Made by a program: the position numbers and the translations under genes. DNA of 41,794 nt from an uncultured beta proteobacterium. GTDB lineage: Bacteria; Pseudomonadota; Gammaproteobacteria; Burkholderiales; Burkholderiaceae_C. The notes beneath the pieces were generated by a model. The model was not told where the DNA came from and searched no databases. It worked only from the letters and a program-made list of their open reading frames with translations. Positions 1 through 9,185 of the stretch are shown piece after piece (within the stretch, counting starts at the first letter, position 1; the number at the start of each line of letters is the position of its first letter). The stretch spans positions 1 through 41,794 of the forward strand of contig CAIMXF010000292.1 of NCBI GenBank assembly GCA_903845345.1, read 5' to 3'.

Positions 1-76
1 CTACAAGCGTTTGCGGGTTGTCCAAACGTCTTGTTTGATAAAGCATGCGCTACCAACTCTAGTCAAGGTGAGGACA

Positions 77-490
77 ATGATTGCAACCAACGCGAATCCT
101 GTGAGATCGGTCAAAAGCTGGGCGCCGGTGCCAGCGGCGATGCGACGTTGGCAGGAGTCTAGCGCCGGCCTGAGGCATGTGGGAACAACGATCTCAGAAC
201 ATCCTGCAAAAGGTGTTCGCAGCTGCGGCCAAGTGCTTTGGGCGACTGCATTGAATGACTCGCAAGTCGGCCTCGCTTGGGGATGGGCATGTCTCCACGG
301 CGAGGTTGTTGTTATGACCGACCCGATGGGGGTCGCCACGAACCTTGCACTTGTTGACGACGAATCGGGACAGCCGCTGACTGCAAGTCAGGTGATGTGC
401 TGCCTAAATTCGGTGATCTACGGCCTGCCCTGGCGGGACACGATACGTAGCGCAATGGACGTCCGACCCCAAGCCCCGAATCTGAGCTGA
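77..490 (+). CDS. small hypothetical protein, possibly DUF4902-like
   Basis: A 137-aa reading frame, open in the same frame to the left edge of the window. I chose the ATG at 77 because AAGGTGAGG lies just upstream at 65-73; a longer protein starting outside the window is possible. The C-terminal half (around GLAWGWACLHGEVV and LVDDESGQPLTASQ) recalls DUF4902 proteins, which are often found beside LuxR/LuxI-type genes. That is from memory of the family pattern, not a search. The gene converges on the LuxR-type gene, which fits the context. The stop codon lies inside a perfect 18-nt palindrome. Base composition is lower in GC than the rest of the window. No signal peptide or membrane segment is evident. 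The reverse-strand frame here is less convincing. Confidence 0.45.
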   Translation: MIATNANPVRSVKSWAPVPAAMRRWQESSAGLRHVGTTISEHPAKGVRSCGQVLWATALNDSQVGLAWGWACLHGEVVVMTDPMGVATNLALVDDESGQPLTASQVMCCLNSVIYGLPWRDTIRSAMDVRPQAPNLS

Positions 491-504
491 CGGGGCCCCG
501 TCAG
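487..504. terminator. 18-nt perfect palindrome at the end of the first gene
   Basis: CTGACGGGGCCCCGTCAG is a perfect palindrome and contains the TGA stop of the upstream gene at 488-490. There is no T-run, so it is a weak intrinsic terminator candidate at best, or a protein-binding site. Similar CTGA...TCAG palindromes occur at three other gene ends in this window. Confidence 0.35.
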
Positions 505-582
505 ACGTGTTTAACTGATTTCAAGTCTGAAGCGACCCAGACGGCCCAAAGCCTTTTTGCAGCCCCAAATTCTTCGGGGTGA

Positions 583-1317
583 TCATTCGCACTGAATGAG
601 GCCGAGCTTTATCGCTCGCAAGATTGCTTCATATTTAGTCGAGCAGCCAAGCCTTTGCATTGCCCTTCGCAACAGCAAGGTCGCATGATGCTCCGAGAGG
701 GACATTGCCATTCCAACTTCCCAGGACGTCTTGCCATCCATGGTCCACCGGAGTGCTTCAAGCTCGCTTCGTGCCAGAGACAAAGCGTTATCCGACCCTG
801 GCGGCGTTGGCAAGGAAAGCTCGAACGCAGCTGCCTGCGCGTGCGACGCGAACTCTAATAGATCTTGGGAAATTCGCTTGAAGTGCGGAACACGCTCGGG
901 TCGGTCGTAGCTCCAATCCGCACCAAATACGAAATGGCGACCCCGCCCTGGATGCATTGCGACGGCAACACCACTTCTATATCCAAACGCGGCTTGATGC
1001 TCCCAAAGCTCCTCTTCCCTAGCCGACGCATATGCACGACGATCCCACACAAGTGGAGCACTTGATCGCTTGCAATGTTGGCAAACGGGATCGATCCGAC
1101 TCGTGTCCTGGTTTAGGAATTCCTCAGCGAACCCCTCAGGGGTATTGGAGACGCTTTGAAACTCACTCATAGTCGGAGAGTGGTCCGTGACCACCATGGC
1201 AGCGACGATCTCGAAGCCTAGACTCTGTCCAAAAGCGACGATCTGTCGACGGTAGTCTTTCACGCTAGTGGCGTGCAGTACCTCAAGGCACTTCCGGTTG
1301 AACAAAGAGTCTGTCAT
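583..1317 (-). CDS. LuxR-family autoinducer-binding transcriptional regulator (LuxR solo)
   Basis: A 244-aa protein with an N-terminal autoinducer-binding domain (about 15-165) and a C-terminal LuxR helix-turn-helix (about 178-241). The HTH keeps the usual Glu185, Leu188 and Gly195 framework and ends in the expected GLI. In the ligand domain the Asp-Pro pair (D76-P77) and W91 are present. The two aromatic positions that are normally Trp and Tyr appear to be Phe (F63, F67), which may mean a changed ligand. The ATG at 1317 has GGACAGG upstream and puts the N-terminus where the family begins; an in-frame extension to 1446 adds unrelated sequence. No LuxI-type synthase is visible, so it is an orphan at least within this window. 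The surrounding DNA is less GC-rich than the neighbours, suggesting transfer. Confidence 0.85.
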   Translation of the reverse strand: MTDSLFNRKCLEVLHATSVKDYRRQIVAFGQSLGFEIVAAMVVTDHSPTMSEFQSVSNTPEGFAEEFLNQDTSRIDPVCQHCKRSSAPLVWDRRAYASAREEELWEHQAAFGYRSGVAVAMHPGRGRHFVFGADWSYDRPERVPHFKRISQDLLEFASHAQAAAFELSLPTPPGSDNALSLARSELEALRWTMDGKTSWEVGMAMSLSEHHATLLLRRAMQRLGCSTKYEAILRAIKLGLIQCE

Positions 1318-1538
1318 CGCCTGTCCGCTCGCATTTTCATCGCACCCTGCTGCGTTTCGTGCCGATGTGGTCACGTGGGCCCATACCCCCTGACGCATCC
1401 CGGCACGGGAGTTCTCGACCGGAACCCCTCGCCAACACGGTAGCACCCGCTTTTGGTGCGGGCATCACCTGGACACGGTATGCCCTGCCTCCTAGCTTCC
1501 CGCGAGGAGGTTACCGCTGTCGTGGAAGTGGCAGTGGG

Positions 1539-2711
1539 CTACTGCGCCGCGCGCTTGGCCAGCTGGCGCGCCACGAACGTGAGCGCGGCAGCGGTGAGGA
1601 CGGCCGACAGGAGGACGCTCGGCGCGACGTCGAGCATGGTGATGGGCGCGTTCTTGAGGACGCGGTTCATGAGCGTGGTCTGCGCGATGGACGGCACCCA
1701 CAGGTTCCACGCGGCCTCGCCTTCCTCGTTGAACAGGCCGACCAGGGGGGCCATCGTGAAAGCCATCGTGAGCAGCACCATGTTGGCCTGGGCTTCCTTG
1801 ACGGTCTTGCAGCGGATGGCGACGGCCATCATCAGCGCCGCGATCATGGCGGCGAGCGGCGCGAGCAGGCCGATGAAGGACGCGGCCTCGACCCAGCCGA
1901 AGCGGAACAGCGCGGCGAGCGATTCGCTGCGCAACAGGCTTTGCGCGGGCAGGAAGCTCAGGCACGACAGCACGGCGATGAGCAATCCCAGCGCGAACAC
2001 CGCCGCCCACTTTCCGATCACCAGCGCCCCGCGCGACGCGGGCGTGGCGAGCAGCGGTTCGAGCGAGCCGCGCTCGCGTTCGCCGGCGGTGGTGTCGAGT
2101 GCCGCGGTGAGCGCGCCGTAGAGGACGGCCATCAGCACGAACACCGGCACGATGTTGGTCATCTGCGCGGCGCGGGCGGCGTTGTCGGCGATGTCGTGCT
2201 CGTCGATCCGGCTCACGGTCATGATGGACGGCGCGACGCCGTGGGCGATGAGTCGCAGCGACGCCTGCTCCTGGTCGAAGCCCTGCAGCAGCTGCGCGAC
2301 CGGACTGACGGCGGCCTGCGCGCGACCGTTGGCGCTGCTGTAGAAGAGTTCGATGCGCGGCTGTTGTCCGTGCGCGAGGTCGTCCTCGAAACGGGACGGC
2401 ACGATCACCACCGGATCGCCGAGCTTGCTCGCCTTGAGCTGCGCCTCCCAGTCGGCCGGCGCGGCCTTGACGGTGAAGGTCTGGCGTTCGATGTAGTTGC
2501 GCAGCGTCGGCGCGCCGTCGAGGCCGATGACGACGATCTCGCGCGTCTCGGCCCGCTTCTCGTACTTGCCCACCAGCGACGACAGCAGCACCAGCATCAG
2601 CGGTCCCATCAGCACGGAGCTGATGAACACGGCCATCAGCGTGCGGCGGTCGCGCAACGCATCGCGCAGCTCCTTGACGAACACGATCCACGCGGCTTGC
2701 GGCATCTTCAT
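1539..2711 (-). CDS. ABC transporter permease, NatB/ABC-2 type
   Basis: A 390-aa integral membrane protein. The N-terminus (KELRDALRDRRTLMAVFISS...) and a long extracytoplasmic loop between the first helix (about 25-42) and the C-terminal group of helices (about 180-375) are typical of NatB-like ABC-2 permeases. The motif around GERERGSLEPLLATPASR is the conserved cytoplasmic stretch of this group. The ATG overlaps the stop of the ATPase gene by four bases (ATGA), so the two are translationally coupled. NatAB of Bacillus exports sodium, but homologues differ in substrate; the substrate here is unknown. Last gene of a four-gene minus-strand operon. Confidence 0.85.
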   Translation of the reverse strand: MKMPQAAWIVFVKELRDALRDRRTLMAVFISSVLMGPLMLVLLSSLVGKYEKRAETREIVVIGLDGAPTLRNYIERQTFTVKAAPADWEAQLKASKLGDPVVIVPSRFEDDLAHGQQPRIELFYSSANGRAQAAVSPVAQLLQGFDQEQASLRLIAHGVAPSIMTVSRIDEHDIADNAARAAQMTNIVPVFVLMAVLYGALTAALDTTAGERERGSLEPLLATPASRGALVIGKWAAVFALGLLIAVLSCLSFLPAQSLLRSESLAALFRFGWVEAASFIGLLAPLAAMIAALMMAVAIRCKTVKEAQANMVLLTMAFTMAPLVGLFNEEGEAAWNLWVPSIAQTTLMNRVLKNAPITMLDVAPSVLLSAVLTAAALTFVARQLAKRAAQ

Positions 2712-3469
2712 TGCGGCTGGCCCTCCGTTGCGAACGCGAGGCGGACGAAGGCGTCCTCGAAGTCGTCGCAGCCCGCCTGCTCGCACAGGCTCGCGACAGT
2801 GCCGTCGGCCACGTGCTTGCCGCGCGACACGACGACGACGCGGTCGCACAGCCGTTCCACCTCCTGCATGATATGCGTGGAGAAGACGATGCATTTGCCC
2901 GTCTCGTCGCGCAGCACGCGCAGGGCCTCGCGCAGCGCACGCGTGGCGACCACGTCGAGGCCGTTGGTCGGCTCGTCGAGCACGATGTTGTCGGGGTCGT
3001 GCACGAGCGCGCGCGCCAGCGCCGTCTTCATGCGCTCGCCCTGGCTGAAGCCGTCGGTACGCCGGTCGAGCAGCGACTCCATCTCGAGCAGGCGGCCCAG
3101 ATGTTCGCAGCGCGCCTGCGCCACGTCGTCGGCCACGCCGTGGAGGCGGCCGTGGTAGACGATGTTCTCGCGGGCGGTCATGCGCGGATACAGGCCGCGT
3201 GCGTCGGACAGCACGCCCAGCCGCGCACGCACGCCTTGCGGGTCTTCGCGCATGTCGATGCCGTCGACGCGGATCGTGCCGCTGTCGGGCGTCACCAGCC
3301 CGACGAGCATGCGCAGGCTCGTCGTCTTGCCGGCCCCGTTGGGGCCCAGCAGTCCGGTGATGACACCGTCCTGCGCGTGCAGCGTCATGCCGTCGACGGC
3401 CACGACCGTGCGCGCCTGGCGGCCGCGGCCGCTCGTGAACTGCTTGCGCAGGTTGTCCATCGCGATCAT
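2708..3469 (-). CDS. ABC transporter ATP-binding protein, NatA-like
   Basis: A 253-aa ABC ATPase with Walker A (GPNGAGKTT, about residue 41), signature FSQGERMK (about 139), Walker B NIVLDEPTNGLD (about 159) and the switch histidine in STHIMQEVERLCDRV. It should energise the permease encoded next. The ATG at 3469 is preceded by AAGGAGTCGCG, a strong ribosome-binding site lying inside the end of the upstream hydrolase gene; the two genes overlap by four bases. An in-frame second Met three codons later is possible but less well placed. Confidence 0.9.
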   Translation of the reverse strand: MIAMDNLRKQFTSGRGRQARTVVAVDGMTLHAQDGVITGLLGPNGAGKTTSLRMLVGLVTPDSGTIRVDGIDMREDPQGVRARLGVLSDARGLYPRMTARENIVYHGRLHGVADDVAQARCEHLGRLLEMESLLDRRTDGFSQGERMKTALARALVHDPDNIVLDEPTNGLDVVATRALREALRVLRDETGKCIVFSTHIMQEVERLCDRVVVVSRGKHVADGTVASLCEQAGCDDFEDAFVRLAFATEGQPQ

Positions 3470-4998
3470 CGCGACTCCTTGTTGGCGGGCGGCGTGGCGT
3501 CCTCGGGCGCGCGGGGGGACGCGTCGTCGAACCGGTTCGGATCGTTGTCGGCCGGCTTCGCGCGCGCGGGCAGCGGCGGCTGGAATGCGAGCGGGCGCGG
3601 CACCTTGGCGGCGCAGCTCGTGTCGACGGCCTGCGCCTCGGCGTCGGTGGCGGCATTGATGAAGTGGAAGACGGCGTCGCGCATGCAGGCGATGCCGGTG
3701 ACGTTGTGGCCGTTGTTGGCGACGACCACCGAGCGCGCGTTCGGACCGAGCGCCTTGGCCACGCGCTCGGCGTGGCGTGGCGGCGTCACGGGGTCGATGC
3801 CACCGGACAGCAGCAGCACCGGCGCGGCACTGCGCGGTATCGTGTAGAACGCCGCCGGCACGTCGCCGCGCGGCCAGTTCGCGCACGCGGCGCGGTACAG
3901 GCCGCGCGCGCCCTCGTCGCTGCCGGCGCCGTTGGCGGACGCCATGCGCGGTGCGTCCTCGGCGCAGATGACGGAGAAGTGCTCGCCTTCGGCGATGTCG
4001 GCGCCGCCTGCGGCCAGGGCCAGCAGCGGCTCGAAATGGCCCGCTGCGGCCTGCTCGATCGCGTGCGGCAGGATCGCGCCGAGCACCGGCGAGTACAGGC
4101 CGGGACGCACGAGGCTGCGCAGCGCCTCGCGCGTCATCGTCACCTGCCGCGTCTCGCCGGTCACTGGACCGACGAAGGTGACGGGCCTGGGCATGGCGGC
4201 GAGCAGGCCTTGCCATGTCTGCGCGAGCTTCGGATACGTCAGCGCGCAGGCCTTGTCGGCCGCACAGTCGCGAAACAGCGCGGCCAGCGCGGCGTCGGCA
4301 TCGGCGTCGTCCGAGTCGGGCAGCACCATGTCCGGCGGCGCGACGCCGTCGATCATCACGCGCCGCACATGCTGCGGATAGGCCCGCAGGTATTCGAGCG
4401 ACGCCCGCGTGCCGTAGCTGATGCCCAGCAGGTTGATCCTGTCGGCGCCGAGCGCTTCGCGCACGGCGTCGGTGTCGGCCCTCGCGATGGTGGTGGTGTA
4501 GAAGCGCAGGTCGCCCCAGGGCAGCTTCTGCAGCGCGACGCGGCAGTCGTCCAGCGCGGCGATCGCGCGCGCACGGTCGAGCGCGCGCCCCAGCGACTCC
4601 TCGGCCGTCGGCTCGTCGCACTTGAGCGGCGCGCTGTGGCCGGTGCCGCGCTGGTCGATCAGCACCAGGTCGCGCCGCGCGCCCAGGCGCGCGGTGAGGT
4701 GATCGATCACGCCGGCCAGTTCGATGGCGCTCTGGCCCGGGCCGCCGGCGAAGAAGAAGATCGGGTCGGGCAGCTTCTGGCGCGCGAGCGCCGGAATGAC
4801 GACGACGTGCAGGTCGATCTGCGTGCCGTCGGGCCTGGCCGGATCGAGCGGACGCTTGAGAACGCCGCATTGCGCGTCGTGACCGAGGCCGGTCAGCCGG
4901 CAGGTGTGCAGCGTCAGCGGGGCGGCTTGCGACGCGGCGCCGGCCAGCAGCGCGAACGCCGCCACGACCGCCGCGCGCCACGGCATCCGGCGGCTCAC
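3466..4998 (-). CDS. exported alpha/beta hydrolase, tripeptidyl-aminopeptidase-like
   Basis: A 510-aa protein with an N-terminal signal peptide (hydrophobic stretch about 9-27, cleavage near SQA-AP). It has the oxyanion motif FFAGGPGQS (about 82-90), nucleophile elbow GISYG (Ser194), catalytic Asp402 (SGGIDPVTPP) and His431 (NNGHNVTG). The C-terminal layout is that of TAP-like hydrolases such as Streptomyces tripeptidyl aminopeptidases and SlpD/E. I chose the GTG at 4998 because it overlaps the preceding stop as GTGA; an ATG at 4986 gives 506 aa and the same mature protein. It likely acts in the periplasm or outside the cell on small peptides or esters. It sits between the glutaredoxin-like gene and the ABC transporter genes with four-base overlaps. 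Confidence 0.82.
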   Translation of the reverse strand: MSRRMPWRAAVVAAFALLAGAASQAAPLTLHTCRLTGLGHDAQCGVLKRPLDPARPDGTQIDLHVVVIPALARQKLPDPIFFFAGGPGQSAIELAGVIDHLTARLGARRDLVLIDQRGTGHSAPLKCDEPTAEESLGRALDRARAIAALDDCRVALQKLPWGDLRFYTTTIARADTDAVREALGADRINLLGISYGTRASLEYLRAYPQHVRRVMIDGVAPPDMVLPDSDDADADAALAALFRDCAADKACALTYPKLAQTWQGLLAAMPRPVTFVGPVTGETRQVTMTREALRSLVRPGLYSPVLGAILPHAIEQAAAGHFEPLLALAAGGADIAEGEHFSVICAEDAPRMASANGAGSDEGARGLYRAACANWPRGDVPAAFYTIPRSAAPVLLLSGGIDPVTPPRHAERVAKALGPNARSVVVANNGHNVTGIACMRDAVFHFINAATDAEAQAVDTSCAAKVPRPLAFQPPLPARAKPADNDPNRFDDASPRAPEDATPPANKESR

Positions 4999-5375
4999 GC
5001 TTGCGCGGAGGCGGTGCCCGCCCCCTTCTTGAGCGTGGCCGCGTCGAGCTTGGCCAGGTCGTCGAAGCCGCCGATGAACTGGCCGTCGACGAAGATCATC
5101 GGGAACGTGGTCCAGCCCGTCCACAGCTTCAGCGGCAGGCGCTTGCGCCATTGGCTGGCGTAGTTGCCGTACTCGATGTACCTGTACGCGACGCCGGCGG
5201 CGTCCAGCCACTGGCGGGCCTTCTTCGGGAACGGGTTCCAGGCCATGCCGACGACCACCACCGCGTTCGCGGCGACCGCGGCCTCCACTTCGGCGATGAC
5301 CGCGCGGCCCTCGTCGGCAATGCGGGCGCGGATCGCGGGATGGACGCGGGAGTCGTCGAGGATCTGTCTGGTCAC
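4995..5375 (-). CDS. glutaredoxin-like protein lacking the active-site cysteines
   Basis: A 126-aa protein with a glutaredoxin-type fold pattern: beta strand VVVVGMAW, helix KKARQWLDAAG, the cis-Pro segment TTFPMIFVDG and the GGFDDL glutathione-binding loop. Where glutaredoxins have CPYC or CGFS this protein has WNPFP, and I see no cysteine anywhere in it, so classical thiol-disulfide chemistry is not possible. I recall related proteins in other proteobacteria with NPFP at this position. I start it at the GTG at 5375, which matches the family N-terminus; the extension upstream to 5555 is low-complexity and unlikely. It is the first gene of the operon with the hydrolase and ABC transporter. 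Confidence 0.78.
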   Translation of the reverse strand: MTRQILDDSRVHPAIRARIADEGRAVIAEVEAAVAANAVVVVGMAWNPFPKKARQWLDAAGVAYRYIEYGNYASQWRKRLPLKLWTGWTTFPMIFVDGQFIGGFDDLAKLDAATLKKGAGTASAQA

Positions 5376-5566
5376 GTTGGCACCGACTGTGGTTGGGCTG
5401 GATCGCCAGCGTAGCAGAGCGGCCGCGCGCCGCCACCGTCGTTCGACCCCGATATCCGTCGATCCGTCGCCACCCGCGCTCGTGCAGGGTCGGCGCGTTT
5501 TGGGCATCATGGGCGCCGGTTCGCGTCGCGTCAGTCCGGCGCGTGCCTCATTCACGAAAGACCGTC

Positions 5567-6175
5567 ATGAAGCTCTACTACAGCCCCGGCGCCTGCTCGC
5601 TCGCCTCCCACATCGCCCTGTGCGAGGCCGGCGTCAAGTTCGAACTGGTCAAGACGGCGCTGCAGACGCACACCCTGGCCGACGGCACCGACTTCTACCA
5701 GGTCACCGCCAAGGGCCAGGTGCCGCTGCTCGAGCTCGACGACGGCGAGCGCCTGTCCGAAGGCCCGGTGATCCTGCAGTACATCGCCGACCACGCGCCC
5801 GGCACCGGCCTCGCGCCGGCGGCCGGCACGATGGCGCGCTATCGCGTGATGGAGTGGCTCAACTTCGTCACCAGCGAGCTGCACAAGGGCTTCTCGCCGC
5901 TGTTCAACGGCAAGATGCCGCAGGAGGCCAAGGAGATCTTCGCCGCGCGACTGAAGGACAAGTTCGCCTACGTCGACCGCCAGCTCGAAGGCAAGGACTA
6001 CCTGACGGGCACCCGGTTCTGCGTGGCCGACGCCTATCTGTTCACGATGACCCAGTGGGCCGAAGGCCGCGGCATCGACCTGTCGGGCTTTCCGAACGTC
6101 GAGGCCTTCATCGCGCGCACGAAGGCGCGTCCCGCGGTGCGCGACGCGATGAAGGCCGAAGGCCTCATCAAGTGA
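5567..6175 (+). CDS. gstA: glutathione S-transferase, beta class
   Basis: A 202-aa cytosolic GST. The N-terminal thioredoxin-like domain begins MKLYYSPGACSLA with Cys10, the beta-class active-site cysteine, and GQVPLLELDDG supplies the cis-Pro turn. The all-helical domain begins near residue 88 and carries His106 (ELHKGF), the other beta-class residue. It conjugates glutathione to electrophiles and probably serves detoxification. It is monocistronic, divergent from the glutaredoxin-like operon and convergent with purT (9 bases between stops). Confidence 0.93.
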   Translation: MKLYYSPGACSLASHIALCEAGVKFELVKTALQTHTLADGTDFYQVTAKGQVPLLELDDGERLSEGPVILQYIADHAPGTGLAPAAGTMARYRVMEWLNFVTSELHKGFSPLFNGKMPQEAKEIFAARLKDKFAYVDRQLEGKDYLTGTRFCVADAYLFTMTQWAEGRGIDLSGFPNVEAFIARTKARPAVRDAMKAEGLIK

Positions 6176-6184
6176 CCCGACGGA

Positions 6185-7402
6185 TCAGCCGACCGCCTTC
6201 GGCGTGACCTTGCTGGCCGACTCCTTGGCGAGCACGCGGGCGCGCTCGACGTCGGCGTCGTGCGCCAGCGCCACGCCCATGCGGCGCTTGACGAAGCTCT
6301 CGGGCTTGCCGAACAGGCGCACCTCGGTCTGCGGCACGCGCATCGCGTCGGCCAGGCCGTCGAAGCGGAGCGCCTTCGCGTCGACGCCGCCGTAGATCAC
6401 GGCGCTCGCGCCCGGGCTCTTCAGCGACACGTCGACCGGCAACCCGAGGATCGCGCGGGCGTGCAGCTCGAACTCGTTCTGCCACTGCGTGATCATCGTC
6501 ACCATGCCGGTGTCGTGCGGGCGCGGGCTGACCTCGCTGAACCACACGTCGGCGCCCTTGACGAACAGCTCGACGCCGAACAGCCCCTGGCCGCCGAGGT
6601 CGTCGGTGACCGCCTTGGCGATGCGCTCGGCGCTCGCGAGTGCGGCCGGATCCATGCGCATCGGCTGCCAGCTCTCGACGTAGTCGCCCTTGACCTGCAC
6701 GTGGCCGATCGGCGCGCAGAAGCTCGTCTGCATCGCGCCGTTGGCGCCCAGCGAGCGCACGGTCAGCAGCGTGATCTCGTAGTCGAAGTCGATGAAGCCC
6801 TCGACGATCACCCGGCCGTGGCTCACGCGGCCGCCGGCCATGGCGTAGTCCCACGCGGCCTTCACGTCGGCCGGGCCGTCGATCCTGCTCTGGCCCTTGC
6901 CCGAGCTGCTCATCACCGGCTTGACGATGCACGGGTAGCCGATCTTGTCGTCGATCGCGGCCTGCAGCTCTTCCAGCGAATCGCAGAACACGTACGGGCT
7001 CGTCGGCAGCGCCAGCGTCTCGGCGGCCAGGCGGCGGATGCCTTCGCGGTCCATCGTCAGGCGCGCGGCGCGCGCGGTGGGGACCACGCGCACGACGCCT
7101 TCGGCTTCCAGCGCCTGCAGTTCATGCGTGGCCAAAGCCTCGATCTCGGGCACGACGAGGTCGGGCTTCTCGCGTTCGATCAGCGCGCGCAGCGCCACCG
7201 GATCGCTCATCGTGATCGTGTGCGCGTGGTGCGCCACCTGCTGGCCGGGCGCGTTCTCGTAGCGGTCGACGGCGATCGTCTCGACGCCCAGGCGTTGCAG
7301 CGCGATCAGCACTTCCTTGCCGAGCTCGCCGCTGCCCAGCAGCATCACGCGGGTGGCGGCAGGGCTCAGGGGCGTGCCGAGGGGCTTGTTGTAGGTTGTC
7401 AT
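6185..7402 (-). CDS. purT: formate-dependent phosphoribosylglycinamide formyltransferase 2 (PurT)
   Basis: A 405-aa ATP-grasp enzyme that formylates GAR with formate and ATP, an alternative to PurN in purine synthesis. It shows the N-terminal Rossmann motif [10 protein letters not shown], the ATP-grasp stretch [16 protein letters not shown], the central YEITLLTVR and FGVELFVKG segments, and the Mg-binding [14 protein letters not shown]. Length matches the family (about 390-400 aa). The ATG at 7402 gives the usual start [23 protein letters not shown]. It lies 28 bases downstream of the thioredoxin-like gene on the same strand and may be co-transcribed with it. Confidence 0.95.
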   Translation of the reverse strand: MTTYNKPLGTPLSPAATRVMLLGSGELGKEVLIALQRLGVETIAVDRYENAPGQQVAHHAHTITMSDPVALRALIEREKPDLVVPEIEALATHELQALEAEGVVRVVPTARAARLTMDREGIRRLAAETLALPTSPYVFCDSLEELQAAIDDKIGYPCIVKPVMSSSGKGQSRIDGPADVKAAWDYAMAGGRVSHGRVIVEGFIDFDYEITLLTVRSLGANGAMQTSFCAPIGHVQVKGDYVESWQPMRMDPAALASAERIAKAVTDDLGGQGLFGVELFVKGADVWFSEVSPRPHDTGMVTMITQWQNEFELHARAILGLPVDVSLKSPGASAVIYGGVDAKALRFDGLADAMRVPQTEVRLFGKPESFVKRRMGVALAHDADVERARVLAKESASKVTPKAVG

Positions 7403-7430
7403 GATGGTCGGGAGGTCGAAAGGAAAGGGA

Positions 7431-9023
7431 TCAGGCCTTGGTCGGCGCCCTGAACACGGCGTCGCAGCTGGCGCGTTGCGGGTCGCCATCCGGCAGCTTC
7501 GTGCAGAGTCCGTGCACCTGCGCGCTCAGGTGGTCGACGACCGCCTGGTGCTTGCCGTCGGCGTTCCACTTCGCGAGCTTGGCGCCCAGGCGTTGCAGCG
7601 AGCGGCCGCTGCGCTGGTCGAACGCGTTGGACTGGCCGCCGGCCTCGTTGAACACGGCCTGCGCGGTCGCTTCGATGCGCTTCGAATCGTCGGGCGCCAG
7701 GTCGACCAGCGCGCTCAGGTAGGCCGTGCCCCACTGCAGGCGCGTGGCCGGGCCTTCGCTCTTCTCGAAGGCCTGCTGGTACCACCGCAGCGCCTCGGCG
7801 TTGTGGCCCTGCTTGCGCGCATTGGCGCCGAGCTCGCTCATCAGGTAGTACGGCGAATGGCTCTTGGCGAGACTCGACTTCAGCAACGTCGCCGACTCGG
7901 TCCACAGGCCGGCTTCCTCGAGCAGCTGCGCGGTGGTCGGGATCACGGCCTGGCGCTCGAACGCGTTGGTGGTCTCGCGGTCGGTGGCGGCGGCGGTGTC
8001 GCGGACTTCCCGGACGAGCGTCGGCGGCAGCTTGGGATGCATCGTGTCCTTGGGCTGGTCCAGGCGGGCGAGGTCGACGCGCGCGAACAGCGCGTCGAGG
8101 CGGTCGCCGCGCGACAGCGTCTTGTCGGCCTGCAGGCGCACCAGCGACGTGTCGAACGACGCGACCAGCTTCGCGCGCTCCGGGCCGGGCGTGGGCGCGA
8201 GCGCGGTGACGAGGTCGGACGCGCTGTTGGTCAGCACGTCCATGTAGGTGCGGCTCAGCGCCGGGTCGGCCAGCACCTGCGCGACGCGCGCACGCGTGGC
8301 GGCGTCGGGCGACGGCGCGTTCTTCTCGTCGCCGTCCCCGATCGACTTCAAAGCCAGGCGCGTGCACGCCGCCGATTCCGTCGCCGGGCAGGCCGCCGCG
8401 AGCTTGCGCAGCAGCGGGCCGCGTTCGGCCGCGGGCACGGCCTGCGCGCCCTCGTCGGTGTCCCACGAATAGAACGCCAGCAGGCGCCACTCGCCGCCCG
8501 TCAGCGGCTTGCCGGCACGCGCGTCGGCCAGCACCGTCGCGATCGGGCGGCCGCTGGCCATGCCCAGCTGCAGCAGCTGCAGCACCTGCGCGGCGTCGAC
8601 CTCGCCCGGCAGGCGCGTCAGTTCCTTGCGGTCGGGGCTGAACAGGATCAGCGTGGGGTAGCCCGACACCTTGAACTTCGTGCCCAGCTTCTGGGCGCCG
8701 GGCGCGTCGCCGTCGAGGTGCACGGCGACCAGGCTCCTGGCCTGTTCGGCGAAGTCCTGGCGATTGAACAGCGTCGCCTTCAGCTGGTTGCACGGCGGGC
8801 ACCACACGGCGCCCCAGTACAGCAGCACGGGCTTGTTCTGCGCCTTGGCGGCGGCGAAGGCCTTGTCGATGTCGGCGTCGCTGGTGGCGTCCTGCCAGGC
8901 CACGTTGCCGGGCGGCGGGCCGTCGGCGGCGCGGGCGGCGATGCCCGGGCCGGCCAGCGTCGCGGCGAGCGCGAGGGCCAGGGCGGAAGCCTTCAGGGTG
9001 CGGGAATGCGGCAGGCGGCTCAT
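7431..9023 (-). CDS. exported thioredoxin-domain protein with long helical (TPR-like) C-terminus
   Basis: A 530-aa protein with a signal peptide (about 1-32, cleavage near ARA-AD) and a thioredoxin fold at about 40-150. The active site is WCPPC (Cys75, Cys78) and the cis-Pro is in SGYPTLILF. The C-terminal 380 residues are helix-rich and resemble repeated TPR-like units (for example [26 protein letters not shown]). The CPPC site and periplasmic location suggest a thiol-disulfide protein; the helical part probably binds partners. The ATG at 9023 has CTGGAGA upstream. The reading frame is open further upstream, but that part is Arg/Pro-rich and unlikely to be translated. Confidence 0.85.
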   Translation of the reverse strand: MSRLPHSRTLKASALALALAATLAGPGIAARAADGPPPGNVAWQDATSDADIDKAFAAAKAQNKPVLLYWGAVWCPPCNQLKATLFNRQDFAEQARSLVAVHLDGDAPGAQKLGTKFKVSGYPTLILFSPDRKELTRLPGEVDAAQVLQLLQLGMASGRPIATVLADARAGKPLTGGEWRLLAFYSWDTDEGAQAVPAAERGPLLRKLAAACPATESAACTRLALKSIGDGDEKNAPSPDAATRARVAQVLADPALSRTYMDVLTNSASDLVTALAPTPGPERAKLVASFDTSLVRLQADKTLSRGDRLDALFARVDLARLDQPKDTMHPKLPPTLVREVRDTAAATDRETTNAFERQAVIPTTAQLLEEAGLWTESATLLKSSLAKSHSPYYLMSELGANARKQGHNAEALRWYQQAFEKSEGPATRLQWGTAYLSALVDLAPDDSKRIEATAQAVFNEAGGQSNAFDQRSGRSLQRLGAKLAKWNADGKHQAVVDHLSAQVHGLCTKLPDGDPQRASCDAVFRAPTKA

Positions 9024-9185
9024 CGAGGAAGTCTCCAGGGATACGGAAGTGCGGCCCGCGGCACGACGGCGACCGGCGGGTCGGGGCGAGGCGCGGGCGG
9101 GGCGGCGCGGACAGCTATTGTCCGCGACCTCCGGCACGCGGGCACGCGCATGCTCGTGCCCGCGACGAGGATACGGTCGCGACGC

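Noticed and set aside
559-578. CCCC...GGGG hairpin after the LuxR gene as terminator
   Set aside because: The stem needs a G-T pair and is followed by A-rich, not T-rich, sequence on the minus strand.
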